From assembly GCA_902801375.1 (NCBI GenBank), contig CADCIB010000008.1, positions 57,970 to 121,969 of the forward strand: 64,000 nucleotides of DNA, given 5' to 3'. A program made the translations under genes and the position numbers. Position 1 is the first letter of the stretch, and every line of letters begins with the position of its first letter. Shown here piece by piece: positions 42,804 to 51,867 of the stretch. The notes beneath the pieces were generated by a model. That model had not been told where the DNA came from. It was given only the letters and a program-made list of their open reading frames with translations, and did no database searches. The stretch comes from an uncultured Prevotellaceae bacterium. GTDB taxonomy: Bacteria > Bacteroidota > Bacteroidia > Bacteroidales > Bacteroidaceae.

Positions 42804-44291
42804 ATGAACAAGAGAATAGCATTTTTCCTAATAGCCATGTTGTCGGTTGCTACTGCTGTCAAAGGACAGTTGTGTGAGGAGGTATTGCCCAATCCCGACA
42901 ACGAGCCGGCTCCCGTGCATCCCGTGCCGAGCCCACGACAGCTGATGTGGCAGGAGACGGAGTTCTATGCCTTTTTCCACTTCGGCATGAACACATTCAC
43001 CAATGCCGAGTGGGGCGACGGCAGCGAGGCCGAGAGTCGTTTTGCGCCTACGAAGGTGCCTAACCCGCGTCAATGGCTGACTGCCGTGAAAGCGGCGGGC
43101 ATGAAGGGGGGCATTGCCGTGGTGAAGCATCACGACGGATTCTGCCTTTGGCCCACGGCTACAACCACGCATAGCATCGTGAACGCAGGCAACGAGAACG
43201 GGCGTCAGACGAATATTCCTGACTCGTTCTCTGTGGCAGCGCGCGATCTGGGCATGAAATATGGGTTTTATGTTTCCCCATGGGACCTGAACAGCGGCTA
43301 CTGGGGCGACGGCACCAGCAACTATGTCAACAAGGTGTTTCTGCCACAGTGCTTGGAATTGGCCAACTATGGCAGCGACCAGTTTGAGATGTGGTTCGAT
43401 GGTGCCACAGGTGCCGACCATGCAGGCTACTATGGTGGTCAGCGCGGCAAACGAACCATCGCAAACCCCTCCACCTACTACGACATCCCCAACCTGCGCG
43501 ACACCGTTCATGCCATTGCACCTAACTGCGTCATGTGGGGTGTGGGCAATGAGGCACGCTGGATAGGCAACGAGGCGGGCTGGGCTGGTGAGACCAATTG
43601 GGCGATGGGCTCGGGCGAGAGCGGCAATGAGAAAGAATGGAAATGGCGTGCAGGCGAGAGCGATGCCAAGGCCACCAACAAAGGCTGGTTCTGGCATAGC
43701 GGAGAGAGTCCGAAGAGCGCCCAGGAACTATTCAAGATATATTTGGAAACCGTAGGCCGCAATGCCACACTCATCCTCAACTTCCCTCCCGACCAGTCGG
43801 GTGAACTGCCACAGGCCGACGTTGATGTGCTGAGCGAGCTGGGGTCGCTCCTGCAGCAAAGGCTTGGAACTGACCTGATGGCCGATGCTACGATCACGGC
43901 AACTGCCACACGCGCGGCAGGCGCAGGACGGACTTACGATGTGGGTAACCTTACCGATGGCGATAAAGACACCTACTGGGCCACCGACGATGGCGTCCAC
44001 ACGGCCACTATCAACGTGGAGTGGGAGGAGCCGCAGACGCTCCACTATGTGATGCTCATGGAATACATACGGCTTGGGCAGCGCATCCGACAATTCACCA
44101 TAGAGACCAGTCTTGATGGCGACACGTGGACACAATGTGCTCCAGGCTCTACCACCACCGTGGGCTATAAGCGCATCGTCCCCCTTAACGGCAGCACCAG
44201 CACCTATGGTGGCGTAGAAGCACGCTTCCTGCGCATCACTATCGACGACAGCCGTTCCTGCCCGACACTTCACACGATGGCAGTGTACTAA
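42804..44291 (+). CDS. GH29 alpha-L-fucosidase with C-terminal F5/8-type C domain
   Basis: 495 residues from the ATG at 42804, with signal peptide (MNKRIAFFLIAMLSVATAVKG). GH29 barrel: FYAFFHFGMNTFTNAEWGDG, GGIAVVKHHDGFCLWPT, YGFYVSPWD and FEMWFDGATG with nucleophile D199. The barrel is followed at about residue 360 by a discoidin-like carbohydrate-binding domain (LTDGDKDTYWATDDG, WEEPQTLHYVMLMEYI). It removes fucose from host or plant glycans in the periplasm or on the surface. A stretch at about 245-300 rich in Trp, Gly and Glu (NEARWIGNEAGWAGETNW) is unusual for the barrel and may shape substrate choice. Confidence 0.9.
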   Translation: MNKRIAFFLIAMLSVATAVKGQLCEEVLPNPDNEPAPVHPVPSPRQLMWQETEFYAFFHFGMNTFTNAEWGDGSEAESRFAPTKVPNPRQWLTAVKAAGMKGGIAVVKHHDGFCLWPTATTTHSIVNAGNENGRQTNIPDSFSVAARDLGMKYGFYVSPWDLNSGYWGDGTSNYVNKVFLPQCLELANYGSDQFEMWFDGATGADHAGYYGGQRGKRTIANPSTYYDIPNLRDTVHAIAPNCVMWGVGNEARWIGNEAGWAGETNWAMGSGESGNEKEWKWRAGESDAKATNKGWFWHSGESPKSAQELFKIYLETVGRNATLILNFPPDQSGELPQADVDVLSELGSLLQQRLGTDLMADATITATATRAAGAGRTYDVGNLTDGDKDTYWATDDGVHTATINVEWEEPQTLHYVMLMEYIRLGQRIRQFTIETSLDGDTWTQCAPGSTTTVGYKRIVPLNGSTSTYGGVEARFLRITIDDSRSCPTLHTMAVY

Positions 44292-44326
44292 AATAAGTTT
44301 AGAGTTTACAGTCAAGAATAAGAGTC

Positions 44327-46003
44327 ATGAAAACCAATAGTATATTATCCCTGTTGTTGCTCCTGCTTCCTTCTGTCGTCGCAGCACAACACATAACTTT
44401 TGAGGGTACGGATGAGTATCAAGGCATAGGTGTCTACGACACGTGGGAACAGTCGCCCTTCCGCATCGGCCTTCTCGACGGCAGCCATTATGTCGGACTG
44501 GTGGAAAACCCCGACGCTGAAATAGACGAAACGATAGGGGCAGCACCCAACCCCAGTGCCACCGTACTGGCCGTGCAGCGCTCGCGCTTTGGCAGCAACA
44601 CCTTTGGCGCGCGCATCGACCTCAACGAACCATTGTGCCTGGGCACCAGCAAGAAGTATGTCCATGTGCTGGTGTGCAAACCCATGGTCGAAGAGGCATC
44701 CGTCATGCTGATAGGACTGGGCAAACGTCGTGACTGGGAAGGGCAAAGGCCTGAGACTGAGCAATTCTGGGTGCCGATCCCCCTGGCAACCCCTGGGAAG
44801 TGGAACGACTTGGTGTTCCCCATCACCACCAACGAGGATGTCGAAATCTACAGTTTCGTGGTTGTTCCCGACTTAGCCTCCCCCCATCTGCGCACGACGG
44901 ATTTCGTGGCCTACATCGACGACATTGAGGTCAGCGACAATCCCAGACCTCGCTTCCAACTGGTCAACTATCCCATCAATTTCGATGCCGGCCAGGTGCC
45001 CACACGTACAGACCGTTCTCTTTCCAAGCTGACCTTTGTCTCTACAGGCGAGATAAACAGCGTCGTGAATGTACCGACAGCGACCGTTTACAATAACCTG
45101 ACCGAAGAAACCACCATCAAGGCTAAGCCTGGTGGCACCGTCACGGTGAAGATGACCTACAAGGGAGCTTGGATGAATGGCTTTGTCTATGTGGACTGGG
45201 ACAACGACGGACAGTTCACGCCCGACATCGTGGACAACCGTCCCACGGAAGAAAGCGAGCTAATGAGCTATACTTACCTGAACGGCTACAACAGTCAAGG
45301 CTCTCAGACCAATGGTAACAGCGTGGCAAACGGGGTCATCACCTGTCCAACCTTCACCATTCCCGACAATACTCAGCCAGGCATCTATCGGATGCGCTTG
45401 AAGGTAGACTGGGACAGCGATGATGCGGGCGGCAACAACAATCCCAACAATCTCATCACGGCCAACGGTGGAGCTGTGGTGGATGTGTTGCTAAACGTTC
45501 ATGCCGCTGAGGTGCCTATCTCTGCCAACCAGCTCAATGGCGATGTGTTGCGCACCGACGGCACGGCTCTGAGCGATGCGCTGATTCCCTTTGGCGATGC
45601 GTTCCGTATCAAGATAGCACCAGCCCCCAATTTTACCTACACGGGCATTGTGCTCACTCATGGCTACAACCTCGACGGTCCTGAGTATGTTCGCGACAAT
45701 CGGCAGTATTCTTCTGTTATGATTCCCGCATCGTCTTTCGATGTCGAGTCGGATGAATACACCATCCCTGCTCCCTACATTGACGGCGAAGTGCGCATCG
45801 AGGGACTCTTCACGCCAGACACTACCACTGGCATGCGCTCCATCGGTAACAATGGTTTGGGGAAAGAGACTCATGAACTCTATGCCATCGACGGCAGGCG
45901 GGTAGCACAAGCACCCGAGAAGGGAATATACATCATGCGCTCTCTCAGCGATACCCGCCCATCTTCTTCCCGCAAGGTGTTGTCAAACGGACATTGTGAA
46001 TGA
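44327..46003 (+). CDS. Secreted GEVED-domain protein with a sorting-like C-terminus
   Basis: 558 residues with signal peptide (MKTNSILSLLLLLLPSVVAAQ). Residues about 20-205 form a beta-sandwich-like region (DFVAYIDDIEVSD). Residues about 250-390 carry a GEVED domain (VKMTYKGAWMNGFVYVDWDNDGQF, GIYRMRLKVDWDSDD). The end (HELYAIDGRRVAQAPEKGIYIMR) resembles short C-terminal sorting or anchoring motifs of secreted Bacteroidetes proteins. It follows the fucosidase gene by 35 bases and is probably co-transcribed, suggesting a glycan-binding or surface role. Function unknown. Confidence 0.75.
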   Translation: MKTNSILSLLLLLLPSVVAAQHITFEGTDEYQGIGVYDTWEQSPFRIGLLDGSHYVGLVENPDAEIDETIGAAPNPSATVLAVQRSRFGSNTFGARIDLNEPLCLGTSKKYVHVLVCKPMVEEASVMLIGLGKRRDWEGQRPETEQFWVPIPLATPGKWNDLVFPITTNEDVEIYSFVVVPDLASPHLRTTDFVAYIDDIEVSDNPRPRFQLVNYPINFDAGQVPTRTDRSLSKLTFVSTGEINSVVNVPTATVYNNLTEETTIKAKPGGTVTVKMTYKGAWMNGFVYVDWDNDGQFTPDIVDNRPTEESELMSYTYLNGYNSQGSQTNGNSVANGVITCPTFTIPDNTQPGIYRMRLKVDWDSDDAGGNNNPNNLITANGGAVVDVLLNVHAAEVPISANQLNGDVLRTDGTALSDALIPFGDAFRIKIAPAPNFTYTGIVLTHGYNLDGPEYVRDNRQYSSVMIPASSFDVESDEYTIPAPYIDGEVRIEGLFTPDTTTGMRSIGNNGLGKETHELYAIDGRRVAQAPEKGIYIMRSLSDTRPSSSRKVLSNGHCE

Positions 46004-46679
46004 TAAAGGCCTCGCACCCCGATAGCACGAATGCTGCGTTCGGTGGTGCGGGCTATGATATGTTTCGGCCAAGCGAGCCAAAAGTCGCGAAATTCCGCTG
46101 AATTTGTTTTACAAAATTGCATCAGGGATTTCTGCAATTCTGGAGAACGGAGCGGAAGGAAATCGTCGTTTCTATCTACCGTTTTTGTGATTTGCGTCAC
46201 TTCACCTCGTGATTTGTGTCATTTCACCTCGTGATTTGCGTCTGATCACAGCGTGAAATGCCATCCGCGAGCGGCTCAGACCTAATCGCTGAGCGCCTGA
46301 AAGATGGCATTTTCCAGCACAAAACACCATCTTTGTGCATCATTTTCCAGTCACTTTGACATCCAAAAATCACAAACTCCTGAGTGACAGCGTGTTAACG
46401 AAATTGCTCAAAAATGCCATTCGTTGGGCCAAGCGATTTGCTTTTTGAAAAGAAGCGATTCTCATCCCACCAAAATTCGAATATTTCTTGACAATCCTCC
46501 GCGCCATGCGCCTGTTCGAACATACGCTCAGCTCTGACGCTTCTATTCATTTAGGAGGTCTGGTCGTCGAGGGGATTCCCGCTTCTGACCTCATAACCCA
46601 CGCCGTCCCTCCCGGTGCGGCGCGGGCCCACACAAAACATTTACAACTCTATTCCTAATGCGCAGAAATTGAAGCGTAT
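46004..46679. other. Structured non-coding region
   Basis: No gene in 676 bases. It holds three tandem 22-base units starting GTGATTTG at 46187, 46209 and 46231, an extended hairpin (AAATGCCATC 46256-46265 with GATGGCATTT 46303-46312, and GCTCAG/CTGAGC inside), a second hairpin (GCACAAA 46317-46323 with TTTGTGC 46332-46338) and a GC-rich one (CCCACGCCG 46598-46606 with CGGCGCGGG 46618-46626). It looks like a dispersed element or structured RNA rather than decayed coding DNA. Confidence 0.6.
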
Positions 46680-47429
46680 TTATCTGACGACCACCTTCCT
46701 GCCACCCATGATGTAGATGCCCTTGGGCAGGCTGTTGCCATCGTTCATCTTGCGGCCTTGCAGGTCAAACATGAAGGGTGTGGACTCTATTGAGCTGATT
46801 TTCTGCGGACTGATGACTGTTGTTTCTGAATACACAGGCAACTCTTCACATTGGTATACAACCCATGACATGTCTTCATCGCCTTCGAAGCATTTGCTCA
46901 AATGGTACACCTGAGCTTCAATATAGTCTTTGCTAAGAAGATCAATGGAAATACCTCCAAAACCTTCAATGCAGATTTCCCACCCTATCATTACAGATCC
47001 ATCAGCAAATGGCGGAACACAGTAGTGAATATATCTGTAGGGTTCACCATCAATTTCAACAGGACGTTGCATAAAAGCATCATACGTAAGTCCGCAAGCA
47101 AGTGTCACCCTACTTTCCATGCTATCGCTGCAATCATACACTATTTTCTTCTCTTCTTCACCGGCATAAATGATATAGACACACCTGTCCACATCCTGCA
47201 CAGCACCATGATAGATGAAGTCCGAACCGTTTTGAGAGCAGAACATCTTCTTGAAATCTTCGCCTCCGATAATGGTGTCTCCCTGTATCTCGTAGGTTAT
47301 ATAATTGTTGTCTTTTTTATACACCCACTTCTTCCCCTCCATCACGAACGGATGCTTCTTGGCCTGTAGCTGCAGGCTCGCCATTGTGGCGAGCAACAGC
47401 AGTAATGATAATCTTATTAATCTGTTCAT
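46680..47429 (-). CDS. Secreted protein of unknown function with sorting-like C-terminus
   Basis: 249 residues from the ATG at 47429 (MNRLIRLSLLLLLATMASLQLQA, signal peptide). The upstream in-frame ATG at 47468 overlaps the -7 box (47473-47466) and is rejected. The body has six or so Cys and many aromatic residues, with no recognised domain. The end (FDLQGRKM, LPKGIYIMGGRKVVV) is the short C-terminal motif also seen in the GEVED protein. Probably a surface or secreted protein. Confidence 0.7.
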   Translation of the reverse strand: MNRLIRLSLLLLLATMASLQLQAKKHPFVMEGKKWVYKKDNNYITYEIQGDTIIGGEDFKKMFCSQNGSDFIYHGAVQDVDRCVYIIYAGEEEKKIVYDCSDSMESRVTLACGLTYDAFMQRPVEIDGEPYRYIHYCVPPFADGSVMIGWEICIEGFGGISIDLLSKDYIEAQVYHLSKCFEGDEDMSWVVYQCEELPVYSETTVISPQKISSIESTPFMFDLQGRKMNDGNSLPKGIYIMGGRKVVVR

Positions 47430-47465
47430 ATTACAAAATCTTGAATGGTTAAACAATATTATCTG

Positions 47466-47497
47466 CAAATATAGCGATTATTCTAATAAGTTGCAAA
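47466..47497 (-). promoter_or_regulatory. Promoter of the secreted protein gene
   Basis: Minus-strand TTTG (47497-47494), 20 bases, TATATTTG (47473-47466). Confidence 0.72.
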
Positions 47498-47535
47498 TTG
47501 CTCGCCATAAATTAATCTATTTTAAACAATTTCTA

Positions 47536-47724
47536 CTAATCAAGCTTTTCGATAACAAACTCTGCACCTTTCTTAACTTCGAAACTATTCTTAATGAACA
47601 CCTCTCCAGAATAAGAAACCGTTGTCTTGCCACTTTCTATAACTACAGCCCCTTCGTCTATCAAGGATGTCACGTTCCTGCCGATTTGAATATTATTGCC
47701 AACAATTCTTGTATCTGTTTCAAA
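47536..47724 (-). pseudogene. Orphan C-terminal fragment of a secreted protein
   Basis: Directly after the stop of the broken small gene, in the same frame, come 62 codons of protein-like sequence (IVGNNIQIGRNVTSLIDEGA, VSYSGEVFIKNSFEVKKGAE, EKLD) and a TAG at 47538-47536. The V-x-I-K-x-x-F-E-V-K-K-G-A pattern is typical of C-terminal repeats in secreted Bacteroidetes proteins. No start of its own is seen, so it is probably the tail of a gene whose 5' part was replaced. Confidence 0.55.
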
Positions 47725-48117
47725 TTACTCCAAGTCAATCACACCTGTATATAGATACGTGTCATCGGAGAGAATCAGCGTGTAGCTGCCTGAGAGAGTT
47801 GCTGGCAGGACGTCATACTGCACGCCTGCGAACAAATAGGTCTGATAGACAACGGTGTCGTTGTCGTCCAAGAGAGTGAGCGTGTACCCATTGTGCTGCG
47901 ACCATATATATAAGGTATGGTCGTCAAGGGTGACGTAAGGTACTTACACGGGGCCTTTGGGAGGTCTGGGACCGAGCGTTCCATTATGGTCTTTGTAAAT
48001 GGCAGTCAAGTCAACGACTTCCCCTTCTTCCATTTCATTGCCTGTCTGGGCGTAGCCAGCTTGAGCATAACCCAACGTACAAGACATCGCGATAATTGTT
48101 AATGTTCTATTTTCCAT
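47725..48117 (-). pseudogene. DUF3244-like small secreted protein, interrupted by an in-frame stop
   Basis: From the ATG at 48117 the frame reads a signal-like start (MENRTLTIIAMSCTLGYAQA), then a Pro-rich linker (GPRPPKGPV), then TAA at 47946-47944, then continues in the same frame (TLDDHTLYIWSQHNGYTLTL ... LYTGVIDLE) to a stop at 47727-47725. The part after the stop is almost the same as the intact gene at 63390-63776. DUF3244 proteins are small secreted Ig-like proteins of Bacteroidetes with unknown role. The promoter is intact. The gene lies downstream of a TPR regulator on the same strand, as its intact relative does. Confidence 0.75.
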
Positions 48118-48143
48118 AAATCAAAAAGTTAGTAATTCGGCTG

Positions 48144-48172
48144 CAAAATTACCAACTATTTCCATTTGCAAA
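48144..48172 (-). promoter_or_regulatory. Promoter of the broken DUF3244-like gene
   Basis: Minus-strand TAATTTTG at 48151-48144, with a TTTG at 48172-48169 (17 bases apart, slightly short). Confidence 0.6.
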
Positions 48173-48275
48173 GAACAAAAAAGCGCCAAAAGAGTTTGCA
48201 GAAGTTTGCAAAATTATAAATCATTGAATCACAGCAAGTTGTAGATTCCAATACAAACTTTTGCAAACAACAAGT

Positions 48276-50150
48276 TTATGAAATGCTCATGATAAAGGCA
48301 ATAAACTCGTCTGCTTCGTCGGTTTTCCCAAAGATTTCTTTGTATATCCTATGACGCATCGTGGTTACTGTGGATTTGTCTATGCCCATCAGGTTGGCAA
48401 TTTCCATTGGGCGGAAGCCCATCCTGTACATCACGCATAAATCGTATTTGGTATCAGTGAGATTGTTCTTTATTCTCAGGCAATAGTAAAAATCTGGTAT
48501 GTAATCCAAGATGACAGAATGCAGCCTTTTCCATTCTTGAAAGTCTATTTTTACAGGTGGGTTGTCATGTGCCTTTCTCTTGAGTGCATCTTTCAAAAGC
48601 TCCCATTCCATAGTAGCTTGTTTCCTTATCTTGCTGTATTTTTCCTCCTTTTTTTGCATCTCCTCAAGCCTGTTCTTGAGAAGTCTTATCTCATTCTCGT
48701 ATGTATTGATGCGTTGAGATTTCTCCATAATGGCATTGCACAATATGGAATTCGCCTCTGCGACTTCTGTTTGAAGGCTGCTGTTTTTCTGTTTCAACAT
48801 CAATTGCAGCTCATTGCTCTCTCTTTCGTGTTCACGGATTGTTTTCTCATAGGATGATATCGTATTCTTCCATTCCATCAATTTTTTCTTCTTCCACTCA
48901 TTGATGAAGTAAATCAACGTTATGATAATGGTAAGCAGAGCAACCAGAAGTCCTGTAAGCATCTTGACCGTTGCATTCTTTTCTGTCAGTTGCAAGGTCT
49001 TGCGACTCGCTGTTTCTTGAAGCCTTTCATATCTGTAATGAGCTTGAAGCTGCATGAGTTTGGCGGATTCGTTCTGTTCCTGTAATTCATCGTTGAGTTC
49101 TGTGTAATTGATGGCATATTTTTCAATGGAGTCTTTCCTGTTTTCTTTGCAATAGAGCAGGAACAGCCCTTTATTTGCAGCCAGCCTGTTTTCCGTACTG
49201 GTTGCGTTGGCCAGGCATTTTCTAAAGAAATGCTCTGCGGAGTCTCTTTTTTGTCCATGTAAATAGTACAATCCTTTTTTGTAATACCATAGTTCATATC
49301 CAGGCAGTGCGTTCCCTTCTGTGTCGAAATAGCCCGAGTTCTCCTCGTATTCTTTTATCAACGGCTCCAATACGTCGTACCGTTTGTTATCTATCTTGTT
49401 TGATATAATGATCCCCAAGGTCTGGGCAGCCAAATCTTCTCTTCCTGCATCTTTATATTCATGATAGGCATCTTTCAAAAGAATAAGGGCTGAGTCGTTC
49501 CTCTCAGACATCGAAAGGCATGAGGCTTCACCAACTTTTGACCAGATGGCAGAAAGCGTATCTTTCGAAATGAATGCATACACACGGGCCTTCTGCAAGA
49601 CTTCACGCTGGTTGGCAAAGAGATCCTGCATGTAGAACAAATCGGATAATTGAAAGTAAACACGACAAAGTGTTAAATAGTCGCAAGCCGTGCTTGTCGT
49701 GTCTGCTTGGTTTTCTGCTAATGTAAACTCTCTTAATGCGGCGGGAGCCTCGCCCATGTCATCATAGCAGCGGCCGAGGAGGTAGTGGGCGAGCATACGG
49801 GAGTTGGACAGCCTCACCCCTGACCCCTCTCCAAAGGGCGAGGGGAACTGGCGGTCGTAGTAGTCGCAGACGCGGCGCATCAGGGCGGCGTGGCGGGCGG
49901 TGAGGACGGTGTCGCACTTGTTCTCGGCATTGGTGCGCAGCAGGTGGAAGCGCATGAGGTCGCCCTTCGACATGCGGGTGGTGTCGGGCAGCAAGGCGTT
50001 GAGGAGGGTCAGCGCGGAGTCTGGCCGGGCATTCATCAGGCTGTCGGCGCTGTCGAGGACGGCGCGGCGCTGTGGCGATGTGCAGGCGAAAAGCATCATG
50101 GCCAGCACAACAATCATGGCCAAAGGAGCGGAACACGGTTTTCTCATCAT
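48276..50150 (-). CDS. Membrane-bound TPR-coiled coil-HTH regulator (copy A)
   Basis: 624 residues. Lipoprotein-like signal (MMLFACTSP), TPR-type helices at about 30-370, one membrane helix at 397-416 (MLTGLLVALLTIIITLIYFI), a coiled coil at about 425-520, and a C-terminal HTH (about 574-608, MYRMGFRPMEIANLMGIDKSTVTTMRHRIY) of the LuxR-like kind. The TPR part would be outside the inner membrane and the HTH inside, so this looks like a one-component membrane transcription factor. It is paralogous to the protein at 61440. Residues 102-113 (PSPFGEGSGVR) are encoded by a GC-rich palindromic repeat at 49812-49845 that seems to have been inserted in frame. The ATG is only four bases from the -7 box. 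Confidence 0.85.
   Translation of the reverse strand: MMRKPCSAPLAMIVVLAMMLFACTSPQRRAVLDSADSLMNARPDSALTLLNALLPDTTRMSKGDLMRFHLLRTNAENKCDTVLTARHAALMRRVCDYYDRQFPSPFGEGSGVRLSNSRMLAHYLLGRCYDDMGEAPAALREFTLAENQADTTSTACDYLTLCRVYFQLSDLFYMQDLFANQREVLQKARVYAFISKDTLSAIWSKVGEASCLSMSERNDSALILLKDAYHEYKDAGREDLAAQTLGIIISNKIDNKRYDVLEPLIKEYEENSGYFDTEGNALPGYELWYYKKGLYYLHGQKRDSAEHFFRKCLANATSTENRLAANKGLFLLYCKENRKDSIEKYAINYTELNDELQEQNESAKLMQLQAHYRYERLQETASRKTLQLTEKNATVKMLTGLLVALLTIIITLIYFINEWKKKKLMEWKNTISSYEKTIREHERESNELQLMLKQKNSSLQTEVAEANSILCNAIMEKSQRINTYENEIRLLKNRLEEMQKKEEKYSKIRKQATMEWELLKDALKRKAHDNPPVKIDFQEWKRLHSVILDYIPDFYYCLRIKNNLTDTKYDLCVMYRMGFRPMEIANLMGIDKSTVTTMRHRIYKEIFGKTDEADEFIAFIMSIS
49812..49845. repeat. 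Palindromic dispersed repeat inside the regulator gene
   Basis: CCTCACCCCTGACCCCTCTC then CAAAGGGCGAGGGG: a well-known type of GC-rich interspersed repeat (CCCCTCTCC-AAAGG-GAGGGG). Here it adds codons to the TPR region and leaves the frame open. Confidence 0.7.
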
Positions 50151-50154
50151 AGTG

Positions 50155-50186
50155 CAAAGGTAAGAAGAAAGGCTAAATGCCCCAAA
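50155..50186 (-). promoter_or_regulatory. Promoter of regulator copy A, apparently leaderless
   Basis: Minus-strand TTTG (50186-50183), 20 bases, TACCTTTG (50162-50155), then CACT and the ATG at 50150. Transcription starting five to seven bases after the box would begin at the ATG. Confidence 0.75.
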
Positions 50187-50265
50187 TAATTAACGTGGAT
50201 TAACGCGAGGGCAAAAGGAAAGAGCCTAAGAAAGGACGAAATTAATCAGTAAGTTTACAAAAAAA

Positions 50266-50309
50266 ATCCCCCGCCACTCTGTACAGAAAAGTCTGGTAGA
50301 GTGGGGGGG
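50266..50309 (-). terminator. Terminator of the TonB-system operon
   Basis: On the minus strand CCCCC-CACTCT pairs with AGAGTGG-GGGGG (arms at about 50309-50298 and 50280-50266), followed by ATTTTTTTTG. Confidence 0.8.
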
Positions 50310-50331
50310 ACGTTATGGATGGGAATCTGGA

Positions 50332-51753
50332 TTACTTCAGTTCAAGAATCTGGCGAGCCGTGTCGTTCTCGGGCTGAATAGCCTGCAGCTTGCGGGCGTA
50401 GTCCTTAGCCTGGGCCATCTTGTCGTTCTGCAGGTAGTAGACAGCGAGGTAGTTGTAGGCCTCGGCCAGTGTGGTGTTCTCAGCACTGTCGCGATCGGTC
50501 TTGGCTTCCATCATCTGTGCGTATTTCTCGTAGAAGGGCTTTGCCTTACCAACCTTCACGTCGGAGTTGATCTGGTGCATGAGGTGGGCGCGCTGATAAG
50601 TGGCGAAGTCCTCGTTGGTGGGCATGGCGGCTGCCATGTCGGCATACACCTTGTCGGCCTTCATCAGGGCAGCTTCCTTCTCAGCATCGGTGGTGGCACT
50701 CTCAGCAAGGTCGCGGTAGATCTTGGCCATCGAGGTGAAGTGGCTGGCCTTCACGTCGCCCGACTTCTCGATGTATTGCTTCAGATAGGTCACGGCCTGG
50801 TCGTGGTCGGCATTCTCCTTCTCGAGGTAGGAGTCGGAGATGAGTTTCAGCACGTCGTTCTGGGTCTCGTCCATCTCGTAGGTCTTCTTGAACATCTCGA
50901 TGGCTTGCTCGTATTGGCCTGCACCCTTCAGGGCGTGACCATAGTAGAGGTAGTCGCGCTGTGTGAACTTGGCACTGTCAGAGCGGTTGAACAGAGCGTC
51001 GGCATACTCCAGAGCCTTATCGAAGTTCTTCAGGTCGGTGTTGTCGTAGAAGGCCAGACGGTTCAGACCGGCACTGCGCGGGTGACGCTTGGCACCGAAC
51101 TCTGCCGGAACGAGGCTCTCTTGCGACTTGCCAAGGAAGTAGGCCGAGAGGGCAAACTCCGTCAGCTTGCTGTCGTCCATCTTGTCGAGGGCTACGCGCT
51201 GGTAGTTCTCAAGAGCCTTCGAGAACTTGTTGTTGGCATAGTACATATGAGCAATCTCGGCATCTACGGGGTAGGAGGGATCGATGCTGGTGAGCTTGCG
51301 CAGCATTTCCTCAGCGCCGGCAGCGTCCACTTTCTGATAGACGCGGGCATATTTGATGTAGCCAGTGGGGTTCTTCGGGTCGAGCTGTGTAGCCGTCTGA
51401 TACCACATGGCAGCCTCACCGCCATCGTCGTTCATGGCTGCAATGTCACCCTTGAGCAGGTAGCCGGCAGCATTGTTCTTACCAGCCTTGACAGCCATCT
51501 CTGCATACTTCAGGGCACTGGCCTGGTCTTTCGCGTCGAGGAAGGCGCGTCCCAGTCCGGCAAGGGCTTCGGGGTTCTTCTTGTAAAGCTTAACGAAGTC
51601 CTTGGCAGCAGCCTGCTGAGCCTTGAGGTTGCCCTGGTTTTCAACAATCACTTTCGATACGGCAGCAATCTGTGACTTCACGTCCTGTGCCATGGACTGT
51701 GCAGAGATGCTGAGCATCAGTGCACCTGCGAAGAAATATTTCAGTGTCTTCAT
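50332..51753 (-). CDS. TPR-repeat periplasmic protein
   Basis: 473 residues with signal peptide (MKTLKYFFAGALMLSISAQSMA). Ten or more TPR-type helix pairs cover the rest (EALAGLGRAFLDAKDQASALKYAEMA, MWYQTATQLDPKNPTGYIKYA, YYGHALKGAGQYEQAIEMF). It is the last gene of the exbB-exbD-exbD-tonB-pstS set, a usual arrangement in Bacteroidetes, and probably a scaffold for the TonB system. No enzyme motif. Confidence 0.85.
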   Translation of the reverse strand: MKTLKYFFAGALMLSISAQSMAQDVKSQIAAVSKVIVENQGNLKAQQAAAKDFVKLYKKNPEALAGLGRAFLDAKDQASALKYAEMAVKAGKNNAAGYLLKGDIAAMNDDGGEAAMWYQTATQLDPKNPTGYIKYARVYQKVDAAGAEEMLRKLTSIDPSYPVDAEIAHMYYANNKFSKALENYQRVALDKMDDSKLTEFALSAYFLGKSQESLVPAEFGAKRHPRSAGLNRLAFYDNTDLKNFDKALEYADALFNRSDSAKFTQRDYLYYGHALKGAGQYEQAIEMFKKTYEMDETQNDVLKLISDSYLEKENADHDQAVTYLKQYIEKSGDVKASHFTSMAKIYRDLAESATTDAEKEAALMKADKVYADMAAAMPTNEDFATYQRAHLMHQINSDVKVGKAKPFYEKYAQMMEAKTDRDSAENTTLAEAYNYLAVYYLQNDKMAQAKDYARKLQAIQPENDTARQILELK

Positions 51754-51867
51754 AATCTTCTTTTTTAATGGGTTAATAACTATGGTTAATACGCTCTGTC
51801 TGTTTTTTACCGTTTGATGTGGATGGTGACGGTTGGTTTAAAAACAGACAATATTAATTTCTCTTAA

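Noticed and set aside
46187-46252. CRISPR-like repeat
   Set aside because: The 22-base units touch each other without spacers.
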